Positions 52,716-59,816 of a stretch of DNA of 64,000 nt are shown here, piece by piece. Within the stretch, counting starts at the first letter, position 1, and every line of letters starts with the position of its first letter. Position numbers and translations under genes: made by a program. The notes below the pieces were generated by a model, which worked only from the letters and a program-made list of their open reading frames with translations, was not told where the DNA came from and did no database searches. The stretch is from Streptacidiphilus albus JL83 (GTDB lineage Bacteria; Actinomycetota; Actinomycetes; Streptomycetales; Streptomycetaceae), in contig NZ_JQML01000001.1 of assembly GCF_000744705.1 (NCBI RefSeq), positions 8,504,017 through 8,568,016 on the forward strand. Reading direction: 5' to 3'.

Positions 52716-52840
52716 CGAGCTCTCCGGCCGGCCGCCCGGCGCCGGTTCCGGCCCCGCCGTCCGGCCGCGGTGGCGCTCCGCGGCCGGGGAAGGGGTCCGG
52801 AACCGGTCCGCGGGTCGGCCGACCGGTGTCCGACGTCGCG

Positions 52841-53119
52841 TCAGTTGACGTAGAGGTAAGCCGTTCCCAGGATGCCGGAGCCGGTGTCGGGGTTGCTCAT
52901 CGGGATCCACACGCAGTAGTAGTCGGTCCACTCGTGGGCCGACTCGCCGGCCAGGCCGTGGGCCTGGCAGATCTCCTGGTAGAAGGACTCCGAGTTCAGG
53001 GTGTAGCCGGGGGCCGGCGCGGGGGGCGCGGCGTCGGCCAGGGCGGGCGAGGCGGTCGCGACGACCGCGCCGAGTGCCAGGGCGGAGAGGGCGGTGGCGA
53101 TCCTGGTGCGTCGGGTCAT
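52841..53119 (-). CDS. Small secreted protein, paralogue of the neighbour at 53526-53777
   Basis: 92 residues with a Sec signal peptide (TRRTRIATALSALALG then A-L-A-D cleavage region, about residue 29). The mature part of about 63 residues has two cysteines (E-I-C-Q and Y-Y-C-V-W), probably one disulfide, and shares with the neighbour the pattern Y-T-L-x(4)-F-Y-Q-x(2)-C...W-T-D/A-Y-Y-C-x-W-x-P...G-S-G-I-x-G-x-A-x-L-Y-V-N. An extra A-P-P-A-P-A-P insert follows the signal. A GAGGAACC site precedes ATG 53119. I do not recognise the family. Confidence 0.75.
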   Translation of the reverse strand: MTRRTRIATALSALALGAVVATASPALADAAPPAPAPGYTLNSESFYQEICQAHGLAGESAHEWTDYYCVWIPMSNPDTGSGILGTAYLYVN

Positions 53120-53525
53120 GGTCCTGGTTCCTCCTTCTCGGGGGCGGGGACGGGCACCGGCGAGTGCTGACGCCGGTCGTCGAGGCGGTCGACGTCGCAG
53201 CTGTCACTCGACGGTGACGGTGGGTCAGAGCTGGGGCGAGCGAACCGTGGGGCGGCCGGCGGTGCCCGGGGACTTCCGGGCGGCCGGGGCCGGTCGCGGG
53301 CAGCGCGAGTTGATCGGGCTCGCGGTGACCGGGACCGGCTGCCCCCTGGCGGGGCGGCATGCTGAATCTCGCCGTCCGCGGGGGCGGTGGCGCTCCGCGT
53401 CCGGGGACGCGCCGAGATCTGCTGCCGTCGTGGGGTGAACGGTCGGCCGGCCGAGAGGTCTGCCGGCGAGCGGCCGTCCGGGCAGCCTGAAGCAGCCCGG
53501 ATCGGGCCGTTCGGGGCGGGACGGG
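53120..53525. other. Intergenic interval between the two small secreted-protein genes
   Basis: About 400 nt without a supported gene, RNA or strong hairpin. It presumably contains the promoter of the 52841-53119 gene, which I could not place. Confidence 0.4.
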
Positions 53526-53777
53526 TCAGTTCACGTAGAGGTCGGCCACGCCGTTGATGCCGGAGCCAGGGGAGCCGGTGATCGGCGTCCAGGTGCAGTA
53601 GTAGGCCGTCCACTGGTGGTTGGTGACACCGTTGGCGCCGAAGTAGTTGCACTCGTCCTGGTAGAAGTACTGGCCGTACAGGGTGTAGCCGGCGGCCTGG
53701 GCGGGGCCGGCGGTGGCGACCACCGCGCCGAGGGCCATGGTGGCGAGTGCTGTTGCGATCTTGGAGCGTCGGTTCAT
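53526..53777 (-). CDS. Small secreted protein, paralogue of the neighbour at 52841-53119
   Basis: 83 residues with a Sec signal peptide (NRRSKIATALATMALG, cleavage near A-Q-A-A at about residue 28). The mature ~55 residues contain two cysteines (D-E-C-N and Y-Y-C-T-W) and end in L-Y-V-N exactly like its paralogue. The signal peptides of the two proteins are also nearly the same, indicating a recent tandem duplication. No enzymatic motif is seen; it could be a secreted microprotein, inhibitor or surface-active factor. Confidence 0.75.
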   Translation of the reverse strand: MNRRSKIATALATMALGAVVATAGPAQAAGYTLYGQYFYQDECNYFGANGVTNHQWTAYYCTWTPITGSPGSGINGVADLYVN

Positions 53778-53843
53778 GCTCGCGCATGCCTTTCAACGGG
53801 GGGAAAGGGACTGAACGCAGCCGCGCCATGGCTGATGAGGCGG

Positions 53844-53873
53844 AGACTAGTGATCGGGTTGATGACGCGTCAA
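53844..53873 (-). promoter_or_regulatory. Promoter of the 53526-53777 secreted-protein gene
   Basis: On the minus strand: TTGACG (53868-53873), 18-nt spacer and TAGTCT (53844-53849), giving a leader of about 60 nt. The rest of 53778-54102 contains no gene. Confidence 0.5.
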
Positions 53874-54102
53874 GTGGTCTGGACCAACTCGGACCGGCTT
53901 CCTCGGTACACGTTCCGCCGGGCCGTTCGGCCGGTTCCGTCGGCCGGCGTCGGGGGTGCCGGGGGCGGAGCGCGGCTGGCCGAAAGTCCCCGTTGCCGGG
54001 GCCCGCGCTGTTTGCGCCGGGCCGATCCGGAAAGCCGTTAAGCGACGGGGGCGGGAGGACGCGAGTCCGGAGCGGGCCGGTGACGGTCCCGAGGGGGACG
54101 AC

Positions 54103-54660
54103 ATGTCGACAGCGGCGATCGGTTGGACCGCGGCGGCGGGGCTGGGCGCGGTCGCGCTGGTCCTGCTCGCAGGGCTGCTGCTGTCACGTCGGCGTCGGCG
54201 TCGGCTCCAGGCCAGGTTCGGTCCCGAGTACGACCGGGTGCTGCTCGCCCACGGCGGCGACGCCCGACGGGCCCGGCGCGATCTGATCCGCCGCGAGCGG
54301 CGGATCGGCGCACTCCGCCTCCGGGCGATCGACGACGTGTCCTGGGAGCGCTACTCGGCCCGCTGGAGCGCGCTGCAGGAGCGTTTCGTCGACGCTCCGG
54401 CCCAGGCCGTGATCGATGCCGACGAACTCCTCGACGCGATGCTGCGTGAGCAGGGCTACCCCGACGAGGACCGGGAGCTGGCCCTGACGCTTTACCAGAA
54501 CCGGGCTCTGGCAGGCTATCGGCGGGCGCGGAACGCAGCGGGACGCGCCCGGCGCGGCGAGGCGACCACCGAGGAGCTGCGGGAGTGCTTCGTCCACGCC
54601 CGGGGCTCCTTCGAACTCCTCGCGCACCAGTCCAGGTTCACCACCGGCAGGAGGGCATGA
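54103..54660 (+). CDS. Single-pass membrane protein of unknown function, first gene of an FVD-motif pair
   Basis: A 185-residue protein: one N-terminal membrane helix (about residues 8-30) followed by a cluster of arginines (positive-inside, so the bulk is cytosolic) and an all-helical soluble part. The segment R-W-S-A-L-Q-E-R-F-V-D-A-P-A-Q-A-V-I-D-A-D (about residues 86-106) reappears in related form in the next gene's product. ATG 54103 has a GAGGGGG site. Its stop overlaps the next start by ATGA. Similar proteins occur in other streptomycetes but without a function. Confidence 0.7.
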   Translation: MSTAAIGWTAAAGLGAVALVLLAGLLLSRRRRRRLQARFGPEYDRVLLAHGGDARRARRDLIRRERRIGALRLRAIDDVSWERYSARWSALQERFVDAPAQAVIDADELLDAMLREQGYPDEDRELALTLYQNRALAGYRRARNAAGRARRGEATTEELRECFVHARGSFELLAHQSRFTTGRRA

Positions 54661-55364
54661 TGGCCGACCCCCGATTCCCCGAACGGGGAGACGACATATC
54701 CGAACTGGTCCGCAACCGGCAGCAGCGCCGGCCGGGGCCGGCCGACGACGATTCCGACGATTCCGGCGCGGCCGCGGCCGCGGTGGAGACGGGAGCGGAC
54801 ACGGCGCGACCCGAAGCCGTGCAGCCCGAAGCCGTGCAGTCGGAAGCCGTGCGGTCGGAGGCGCGAAGGGCGGACCTGGTGAAGGCGGACGATGTGAAGG
54901 CGGACCTGGTGCAGACGGATCCGAAGGACGGCGCGGACGCGGCGGTGGAGCGGGCGGGTTCGGCCGGCTCGGAGCCGGACCCGGGCGCGCGTTCGGACGC
55001 CTACGCGGCGTTCGGGCAGCCGCCGGTCCCGGCGAAGCCGCCGGTTCCGGCCGCGGCGCGGACCGCCGGGGCGGACCCGCTGCTCCAGGAGGGGACTGCG
55101 GAGGCGCTGCGGCGTACCTGGCGGCGGATCCAGCACGACTTCGTCGACAACCCGAACAAGGCGGTGGCCGAGGCGGACAGCCTGGTCCAGCACACGGCGG
55201 CGCAGGTGGCGGCGGAGCTGGAGAAGCTGCGCACCGAGCTGCGGGACAGCTGGAACACCGAGGGCCGGTCCGGCGCCGCCGACGACCGCCGCCGGACCAC
55301 CGAGGAACTGCGCCTGCTGCTCCAGGAGTACCGGAAGCTGCTGAACAAGCTGCTCGATCTCTGA
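54657..55364 (+). CDS. Hydrophilic repeat-containing protein, second gene of the FVD-motif pair
   Basis: A 235-residue cytosolic protein. Residues 1-140 are disordered-looking and acidic, with four copies of a five-residue x-x-E-A-V repeat (about 54-71) then A-D-L-V-K / A-D-D-V-K / A-D-L-V-Q. The C-terminal helical domain contains W-R-R-I-Q-H-D-F-V-D-N-P-N-K-A-V-A-E-A-D, homologous to a stretch of the upstream protein, and ends in a Leu-rich coiled coil (ELRLLLQEYRKLLNKLLDL). The pair is co-translated, so the two may bind each other through these domains. Function unknown. Confidence 0.7.
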   Translation: MMADPRFPERGDDISELVRNRQQRRPGPADDDSDDSGAAAAAVETGADTARPEAVQPEAVQSEAVRSEARRADLVKADDVKADLVQTDPKDGADAAVERAGSAGSEPDPGARSDAYAAFGQPPVPAKPPVPAAARTAGADPLLQEGTAEALRRTWRRIQHDFVDNPNKAVAEADSLVQHTAAQVAAELEKLRTELRDSWNTEGRSGAADDRRRTTEELRLLLQEYRKLLNKLLDL

Positions 55365-55469
55365 GGCCGCCACCCGGTCGAGCCCCCGACGCCTGTCGAT
55401 CCAGTACCCGGCATGTCCATTGATCAGAGGTCAGACATGACTCCGGAGCGACAGGGGTAGGGGCTCGCC

Positions 55470-55775
55470 ATGGCTGAGATTCTGGTGGAGGAGAACTTCA
55501 CCCGCATAGACGGTGCGGACATGAACGTCATCCTCGACATCCTGGGCGACCTCGACCTGGAGGCCGAGCCCACGGCGCCGCGCCGCAACGACCGGGGGAA
55601 GAACTGGAATCTGACGATCCACTGGCTGCGGCGGGGGCCGATTCCCGAGGACACCCTCACCGGCCTGCCGGCCGCCCTCGCCAAGATCAAGGATCATTTT
55701 CTCGCCGTGGGAAAGATCCCGCCCGCCCAACTGATCCTCCGCGGCCCGGACGAGGGGCTGCTGCGGACGCTCTAG
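55470..55775 (+). CDS. Hypothetical protein, about 100 residues
   Basis: A 101-residue soluble protein beginning MAEILVEENFTRIDGADMNV, with alternating strands and helices and no cysteine, signal or membrane segment. W-N-L-T-I-H-W-L-R-R-G-P-I-P-E-D looks like a strand-turn unit. I do not recognise a family. It is only 16 nt upstream of the HIT gene and shares its strand, so it is probably in the same transcript. The ribosome-binding site is GGGG-like at -10. Confidence 0.6.
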   Translation: MAEILVEENFTRIDGADMNVILDILGDLDLEAEPTAPRRNDRGKNWNLTIHWLRRGPIPEDTLTGLPAALAKIKDHFLAVGKIPPAQLILRGPDEGLLRTL

Positions 55776-55791
55776 CGGAGGAAGCCAGGAG

Positions 55792-56238
55792 ATGACCGCG
55801 CCGTCCTGCCGGACCTGCGCCCATGAGGCCGCCCCGGGCGGGCTGCCGCCGCGGGAGCGTATCGCCGGTGACGACCACTGGCGGGTCGCCCACGCCCTGG
55901 GCACGTCCCTTCCGGGCTGGCTGGTGCTGATCCCGCGCAGGCATGTCACCGCCGTCGCCGGGCTGACGGATGCCGAGGCGGCCGGGCTCGGGCTGTGGCA
56001 GGTGCGGCTCTCCCGGGCCCTGGAGCGGCTGACGGGCTGTCCGAAGACCTATGTCGCCCAGTTCGCCGAGGCCGAGGGCTTTCCCCATGTCCACTTCCAC
56101 CTCGTTCCGCGCCAGGTGGACCTGCCGCCGCGGCTGCGCGGACCCGGTGTCTTCGGCCTGCTCGGCGTGGGCCCGGACGAGGCCGTCACCGCCGAGCGGA
56201 TGGACGAGATCGCGCTGGCCCTGCGGGCGTTGCTGTAG
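55792..56238 (+). CDS. HIT family nucleotide hydrolase/transferase
   Basis: A 148-residue protein with the histidine triad H-V-H-F-H-L-V-P near residues 99-106, in which the middle histidine is the nucleophile. HIT enzymes cleave AMP-lysine, AMP-NH2 or dinucleoside polyphosphates. An N-terminal C-R-T-C pair could bind zinc. GGAGGAAGCCAGGAG precedes ATG 55792. Linked to the small hypothetical gene upstream. Confidence 0.9.
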   Translation: MTAPSCRTCAHEAAPGGLPPRERIAGDDHWRVAHALGTSLPGWLVLIPRRHVTAVAGLTDAEAAGLGLWQVRLSRALERLTGCPKTYVAQFAEAEGFPHVHFHLVPRQVDLPPRLRGPGVFGLLGVGPDEAVTAERMDEIALALRALL

Positions 56239-56287
56239 CCGCCGGGTGCGGCCGCCGCCGCTCGGCGCCGCCGCCCAGTGCCGCCGC

Positions 56288-56965
56288 TCACTGCCCGCGC
56301 GCCGCGGCGAAGCCGCTGATCAGCGCGGTCAGGCCGAAGGTGAAGCGCTCCTCGTCGTCGGTTCCGGCGCCGGTGTTCGCGGCCTCGACCAGGAGTGGCA
56401 GCTCCTCGGGGTCGAGTCCGGCCAGGAAGTCCGTCGACCCGGTCCCGCCCCCCTCGTTCACCGGAGCGGTGTCCACCTCGGACGCGGCGTGGGCGACCAC
56501 GAACAGGGTGAGCGAGTTGAACGCGTGCAGTGCCTGCCCCAGCGGGAAGTCGGCGCCGCGCAGTATCTCCAGTCCGCGCTCGACCGCCGTCAGCGTGCCC
56601 GGGGTCGCGGCGGGGCGGGAGGAGACCAGCGGCAGCGTTCCGGGATGCAGCAGCAGGGCGGCCCGCAGCGACCGGGCGTAGCCGCTCAGTGCGTCCTGCC
56701 AGGGAGTCGTTCCGTCCTCGCCGCCCCGGGCCTCGGCGACGGACCGGCCGGCCTCCGCGATCACGCGCTCGACCAGGCCGTCGAGCAGGGCGTCCTTGTT
56801 GGGCACGTAGTGGTAGAGGGTCATCGCCTCGACGCCGAGCTCCGCGCCCAGCCGGCGCATGGACAGCGCGCCGGGGCCCTCCTGGTCGACCAGGGCCAGC
56901 GCGGCGTCCAGGACCTTCTCCCGGGTCAGTCCGGCCCGCTCGCCCCTGCTCCGCTTCACGGTCAT
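56288..56965 (-). CDS. TetR family transcriptional regulator (TetR_C type)
   Basis: A 225-residue repressor. The HTH spans about residues 10-56, with L-S-M-R-R-L-G-A-E-L-G-V-E-A-M-T-L-Y-H-Y as recognition region, typical of the group with a TetR_C ligand domain (FNSLTLFVVAHA). ATG 56965 has GGAGG at the right distance. Two operator palindromes with the core TTACG-S-CGTAA lie between it and a divergent SnoaL-like gene, so it probably represses both. Confidence 0.92.
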   Translation of the reverse strand: MTVKRSRGERAGLTREKVLDAALALVDQEGPGALSMRRLGAELGVEAMTLYHYVPNKDALLDGLVERVIAEAGRSVAEARGGEDGTTPWQDALSGYARSLRAALLLHPGTLPLVSSRPAATPGTLTAVERGLEILRGADFPLGQALHAFNSLTLFVVAHAASEVDTAPVNEGGGTGSTDFLAGLDPEELPLLVEAANTGAGTDDEERFTFGLTALISGFAAARGQ

Positions 56966-56996
56966 CTCTCCGGGCCTCCACTGTCGGCTTGACATT

Positions 56997-57009
56997 CTTA
57001 CGGCGTAAG
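56997..57009. promoter_or_regulatory. TetR operator, site 1
   Basis: CTTACG-G-CGTAAG, 31 nt upstream of the TetR start and overlapping the spacer of a TTGACA (56989-56994) promoter reading towards the SnoaL-like gene. Confidence 0.75.
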
Positions 57010-57030
57010 GGCACTCTACTCGACAAGGAG

Positions 57031-57047
57031 TTCTTACGCCGTAAGAA
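57031..57047. promoter_or_regulatory. TetR operator, site 2
   Basis: TTCTTACG-C-CGTAAGAA, perfect palindrome sharing the core of site 1 and placed between the SnoaL-gene promoter and its ATG at 57070. Confidence 0.8.
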
Positions 57048-57069
57048 TGCATCAGGGGAGGGCGGGACC

Positions 57070-57534
57070 ATGGGTACCGAGGACAACAAGCAGGTCGTGC
57101 TGGACTTCTTCCAGGCCGTCAACGAGGTGCGGGTGGAGGATCTGCCGAAGTACATGTCGGCGGACGTGATCGACCACAACAAGATCATTTTCGGCGAGGA
57201 GGACGAACCCGGCGCGGCCTTCGAGGGCTTCCGCCAGCAGCTGATCGCCTTCGGGCAGCACATCGGGGAGACCGCGGAGGGCACCGGCGAGCGCTACGGC
57301 ATGATCCCGGAGGAGCTCATAGCCGCCGGCGACCAGGTCGTGGTCCGGATGACCATCCGAGCCCTCCACTCCGGCTACCACCCGCGGATGCCCGAGCCGA
57401 CCGGGCGCAGCTGCGCTGTCGAGTCCATCTGGATCCTGACCATCGCCGACGGGAAGATCTCCGAGATGCGCGCGGTCACCGACCGGCTCGGCATGTTCCT
57501 CCAGCTCGGCTGGGACTGGCCCACCGCCGGCTGA
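57070..57534 (+). CDS. SnoaL-like ester cyclase-family protein
   Basis: A 154-residue protein of the NTF2/SnoaL fold: N-terminal helix NKQVVLDFFQAVNEVR, D-V-I-D-H-N-K-I strand with the family Asp-His, and C-terminal sheet ending E-S-I-W-I-L-T-I-A-D-G-K-I. SnoaL proteins cyclise polyketide intermediates, but most stand-alone relatives are polyketide-independent and of unknown activity. GGGAGGG lies 8 nt before ATG 57070. Controlled by the divergent TetR through two operators. Confidence 0.85.
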   Translation: MGTEDNKQVVLDFFQAVNEVRVEDLPKYMSADVIDHNKIIFGEEDEPGAAFEGFRQQLIAFGQHIGETAEGTGERYGMIPEELIAAGDQVVVRMTIRALHSGYHPRMPEPTGRSCAVESIWILTIADGKISEMRAVTDRLGMFLQLGWDWPTAG

Positions 57535-57625
57535 GGCCGCCCCGGGCTCCGGGGCGGCCGCCGAGGGGTGAGCGGAGTGCGGGCCGGTGTCCGATTCGTT
57601 CAAGACCTGGGGCAGGGTGGCGGCC

Positions 57626-57631
57626 TAGCCT
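57626..57631 (+). promoter_or_regulatory. -10 box of a leaderless transcript
   Basis: TAGCCT lies exactly 6 nt before ATG 57638. Confidence 0.6.
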
Positions 57632-57637
57632 GGGTCC

Positions 57638-58039
57638 ATGACTCCTCAGCTCCGACTTGATCTGATCGGCCTGGTCGTCGACGACATGGCCGCCTCGCTC
57701 GCCTTCTACCGCCGGCTCGGGCTCGACCTGGTGGAGGGGGCGGAGCACGAACCGCATGTCGAGATGATCCTGCCCGGCGGCCTGCGGCTGGCCTGGGACA
57801 CGGTCGAGGTGGTCCGCTCCTTCGACCCCGGGTGGACGCCCCCGCAGGGCGGCCACCGCACCGCGCTCGCCTTCGCCTGCGAGGAGCCGGCCGATGTGGA
57901 CAAGGTCTACGCCGAGCTGGTGGGCGCCGGCTACCACGGGCACAAGGAGCCCTGGGACGCGGTCTGGGGGATGCGCTACGCGATCGTCCACGACCCCGAC
58001 GGCAACGCCGTGGACTTCTTCGCCCCGCTGCCGCAGTAA
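57638..58039 (+). CDS. VOC family (glyoxalase/bleomycin resistance-like) protein
   Basis: A 133-residue vicinal-oxygen-chelate protein with two beta-alpha-beta-beta-beta units: LDLIGLVVDDMAASLAFYRR in the first, and a second ending V-H-D-P-D-G-N-A-V-D-F-F-A-P-L, the standard closing motif. Metal ligands are not fully conserved, so it may sequester a ligand rather than catalyse. Leaderless start. Confidence 0.9.
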   Translation: MTPQLRLDLIGLVVDDMAASLAFYRRLGLDLVEGAEHEPHVEMILPGGLRLAWDTVEVVRSFDPGWTPPQGGHRTALAFACEEPADVDKVYAELVGAGYHGHKEPWDAVWGMRYAIVHDPDGNAVDFFAPLPQ

Positions 58040-58079
58040 CTCGCAGGTAACTCACAAGCAGCTCGCAGTACGGCTCGGC

Positions 58080-58766
58080 TCAGCCCTCGCCGGCCAGCAG
58101 CCGACCCAGCGGCACGCCGGTCAGCGCCCGTACCTCGCGGGCGAGATGGGCCTGGTCGGCGTAGCCCGCGTCGGCGGCGACCTGTACGAACGGGATGCCG
58201 GTGCGGGCCGGGCCGAGGGCGCGCTGCAGCCGCAGCACCCGGGCCAGGGTCTTCGGTCCGTAGCCGAACAGGTCCAGGCAGCGTCGGCGCAGCTGTCGTT
58301 CGCTCAGGGCCGCCTCCTGGGCCAGCTGTTCCACCCGCAGCCCGCGCCGCAGTCCGGAGAGCACGGCAGCGCCCACCGGGTCCGGTGCGGCCGGCAGGGG
58401 CAGGACCAGGGACTCCAGCGCCGTGCCCCGGTGCTCCGCCTCGGAGACCCGTTCGGCCAGTTCGCGGACCTGTCGGCCCGGCCAGAGCTGGTCCAGCGGC
58501 ACCCGACGGTCCCGCAGCTCCCAGGCCGGCAGGCCGAGGACGGCGGCGGCCGTGCCGGGGGCGAAGCGCAGCCCGGCGTAGGACTCGCCGATCCGTCCGG
58601 CGACCAGGAGGGCAGTGGTGTCCGGGCCGGAGACGCTCAGCTCGCCGTCCTTCCAGATCACGTCCATGCAGCCGTCCGGCAGCACCCGGGCCGGGGCCGA
58701 CGACGTGACCTGCTGCGTCCACACCACCGCGCCCGGGACCGACAGCGCCGCGTGTTCCTGGTACAT
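58080..58766 (-). CDS. AraC family regulator with DUF6597-type N-terminal domain
   Basis: A 228-residue regulator. The N-terminal half is the V-L-P-D-G-C-M-D-V-I-W-K-D-G domain common in actinobacterial AraC proteins; the C-terminal HTH is V-E-Q-L-A-Q-E-A-A-L-S-E-R-Q-L-R-R-R-C then F-V-Q-V-A-A-D-A-G-Y-A-D-Q-A-H-L. The second helix pair is complete. Start ATG 58766 is preferred; upstream residues are translations of a hexanucleotide repeat. Divergent from a DinB gene, which may be its target. Confidence 0.9.
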   Translation of the reverse strand: MYQEHAALSVPGAVVWTQQVTSSAPARVLPDGCMDVIWKDGELSVSGPDTTALLVAGRIGESYAGLRFAPGTAAAVLGLPAWELRDRRVPLDQLWPGRQVRELAERVSEAEHRGTALESLVLPLPAAPDPVGAAVLSGLRRGLRVEQLAQEAALSERQLRRRCLDLFGYGPKTLARVLRLQRALGPARTGIPFVQVAADAGYADQAHLAREVRALTGVPLGRLLAGEG

Positions 58767-58785
58767 GCGGCCATTATCGCGCTGA

Positions 58786-58820
<35 letters not shown>

Positions 58821-58915
58821 TCCGTCCGACCACCCGGAATATGGCTGGTGGTGCCGGCGCGGGTGTCCGTATCCTGGCCGACGGCCCAAGATCGGCAGTG
58901 TCGAGAGGAACCGCA

Positions 58916-59422
58916 GTGACCACCGAACGCATCGGTCCGCCGTCCATCGCGGGGGAGCGGGAGATGCTGCGCAGCTTCCTCGACTACCACCGGGCGACGC
59001 TGGCGATGAAGTGCGACGACCTCTCCGACGAGGAACTGCGCCGACAGGCGTCCCCGCCCTCCACGCTGTCGCTGCTCGGGCTGGTCCGGCACATGGCCGA
59101 GGTCGAGCGGACCTGGTTCCGGATGGTCATCAACGGCGAGACCCTGCCGCTGGTCTGGTCGGACGAGCGCGACTACCAGGCGGCGTACGACGCCACCGGC
59201 GCCACCCGCGCGGAGGCCTTCGACGCCTGGGAGGCGGAGGTCGAACACTCGCGCCGGATCGAGCTGGCCGCCGAGTCGCTGGACGTCACCGGCTACAGCG
59301 CCCGCTGGGAGGAGGAGGTCTCGCTCCGCCTGGTGATGCTGCACCTGATCCACGAGTACGCCCGCCACAACGGCCACGCCGACCTGCTGCGCGAGGCCGT
59401 CGACGGCACGGTCGGGGCCTGA
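58916..59422 (+). CDS. DinB-superfamily (DUF664) protein
   Basis: A 168-residue four-helix bundle protein. The metal triad is L-V-R-H-M-A-E-V-E plus the two histidines in H-L-I-H-E-Y-A-R-H-N-G-H-A-D, in the DUF664 arrangement. Many actinobacterial DinB proteins are mycothiol-dependent S-transferases, and mshC in this window shows that mycothiol is made. GTG 58916 has GAGAGGAA 7 nt upstream. It precedes a DoxX-like gene by 7 nt, so the two form an operon. Confidence 0.88.
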   Translation: MTTERIGPPSIAGEREMLRSFLDYHRATLAMKCDDLSDEELRRQASPPSTLSLLGLVRHMAEVERTWFRMVINGETLPLVWSDERDYQAAYDATGATRAEAFDAWEAEVEHSRRIELAAESLDVTGYSARWEEEVSLRLVMLHLIHEYARHNGHADLLREAVDGTVGA

Positions 59423-59429
59423 CCCCGGC

Positions 59430-59783
59430 GTGACCACAGCCGTCTGGATCCTGTCGCTGCTGCTCGTCGCCGAGTTCGTGCCGGCTCCGGTCAACCTGTG
59501 GACCGGCCGCAACCTGCCGCTGTTCCAGCGCTTCACCGGCTTCGCGCCCGGGATCGCGACCAGGGTGTTCGCCCCGGTCGAGCTGCTCGGGGCGGTGCTG
59601 GTCGCGGTCGGTCCGACGGTTCCGGCGGCGGGCCTGGCCGGTGCGGCGGTGCTGAGCGCCGGCTGCGCCGTCTACCTGGTGCGGCTGGCGGTGCCCGGCC
59701 GCCGCGACGCCTCCGGGATCTTCGCGTTCCTGCTGTTCGGCGCCTGGGCCGTGGCCCTGCTGGTGCTGCAGCTGCTTCGCTGA
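59430..59783 (+). CDS. DoxX-like small membrane protein
   Basis: A 117-residue protein with four hydrophobic segments and short hydrophilic loops (R-W-T-G-R and R-R-D-A-S). L-F-Q-R-F-T-G-F follows helix 1, like DoxX-like family members. It starts at GTG 59430, 7 nt after the DinB stop, so it is translationally linked. Redox or solvent-stress roles are known for some relatives. Confidence 0.75.
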   Translation: MTTAVWILSLLLVAEFVPAPVNLWTGRNLPLFQRFTGFAPGIATRVFAPVELLGAVLVAVGPTVPAAGLAGAAVLSAGCAVYLVRLAVPGRRDASGIFAFLLFGAWAVALLVLQLLR

Positions 59784-59816
59784 CGGAGCGTCCGAGGCTC
59801 CGCCCGGCAGCGGGGC

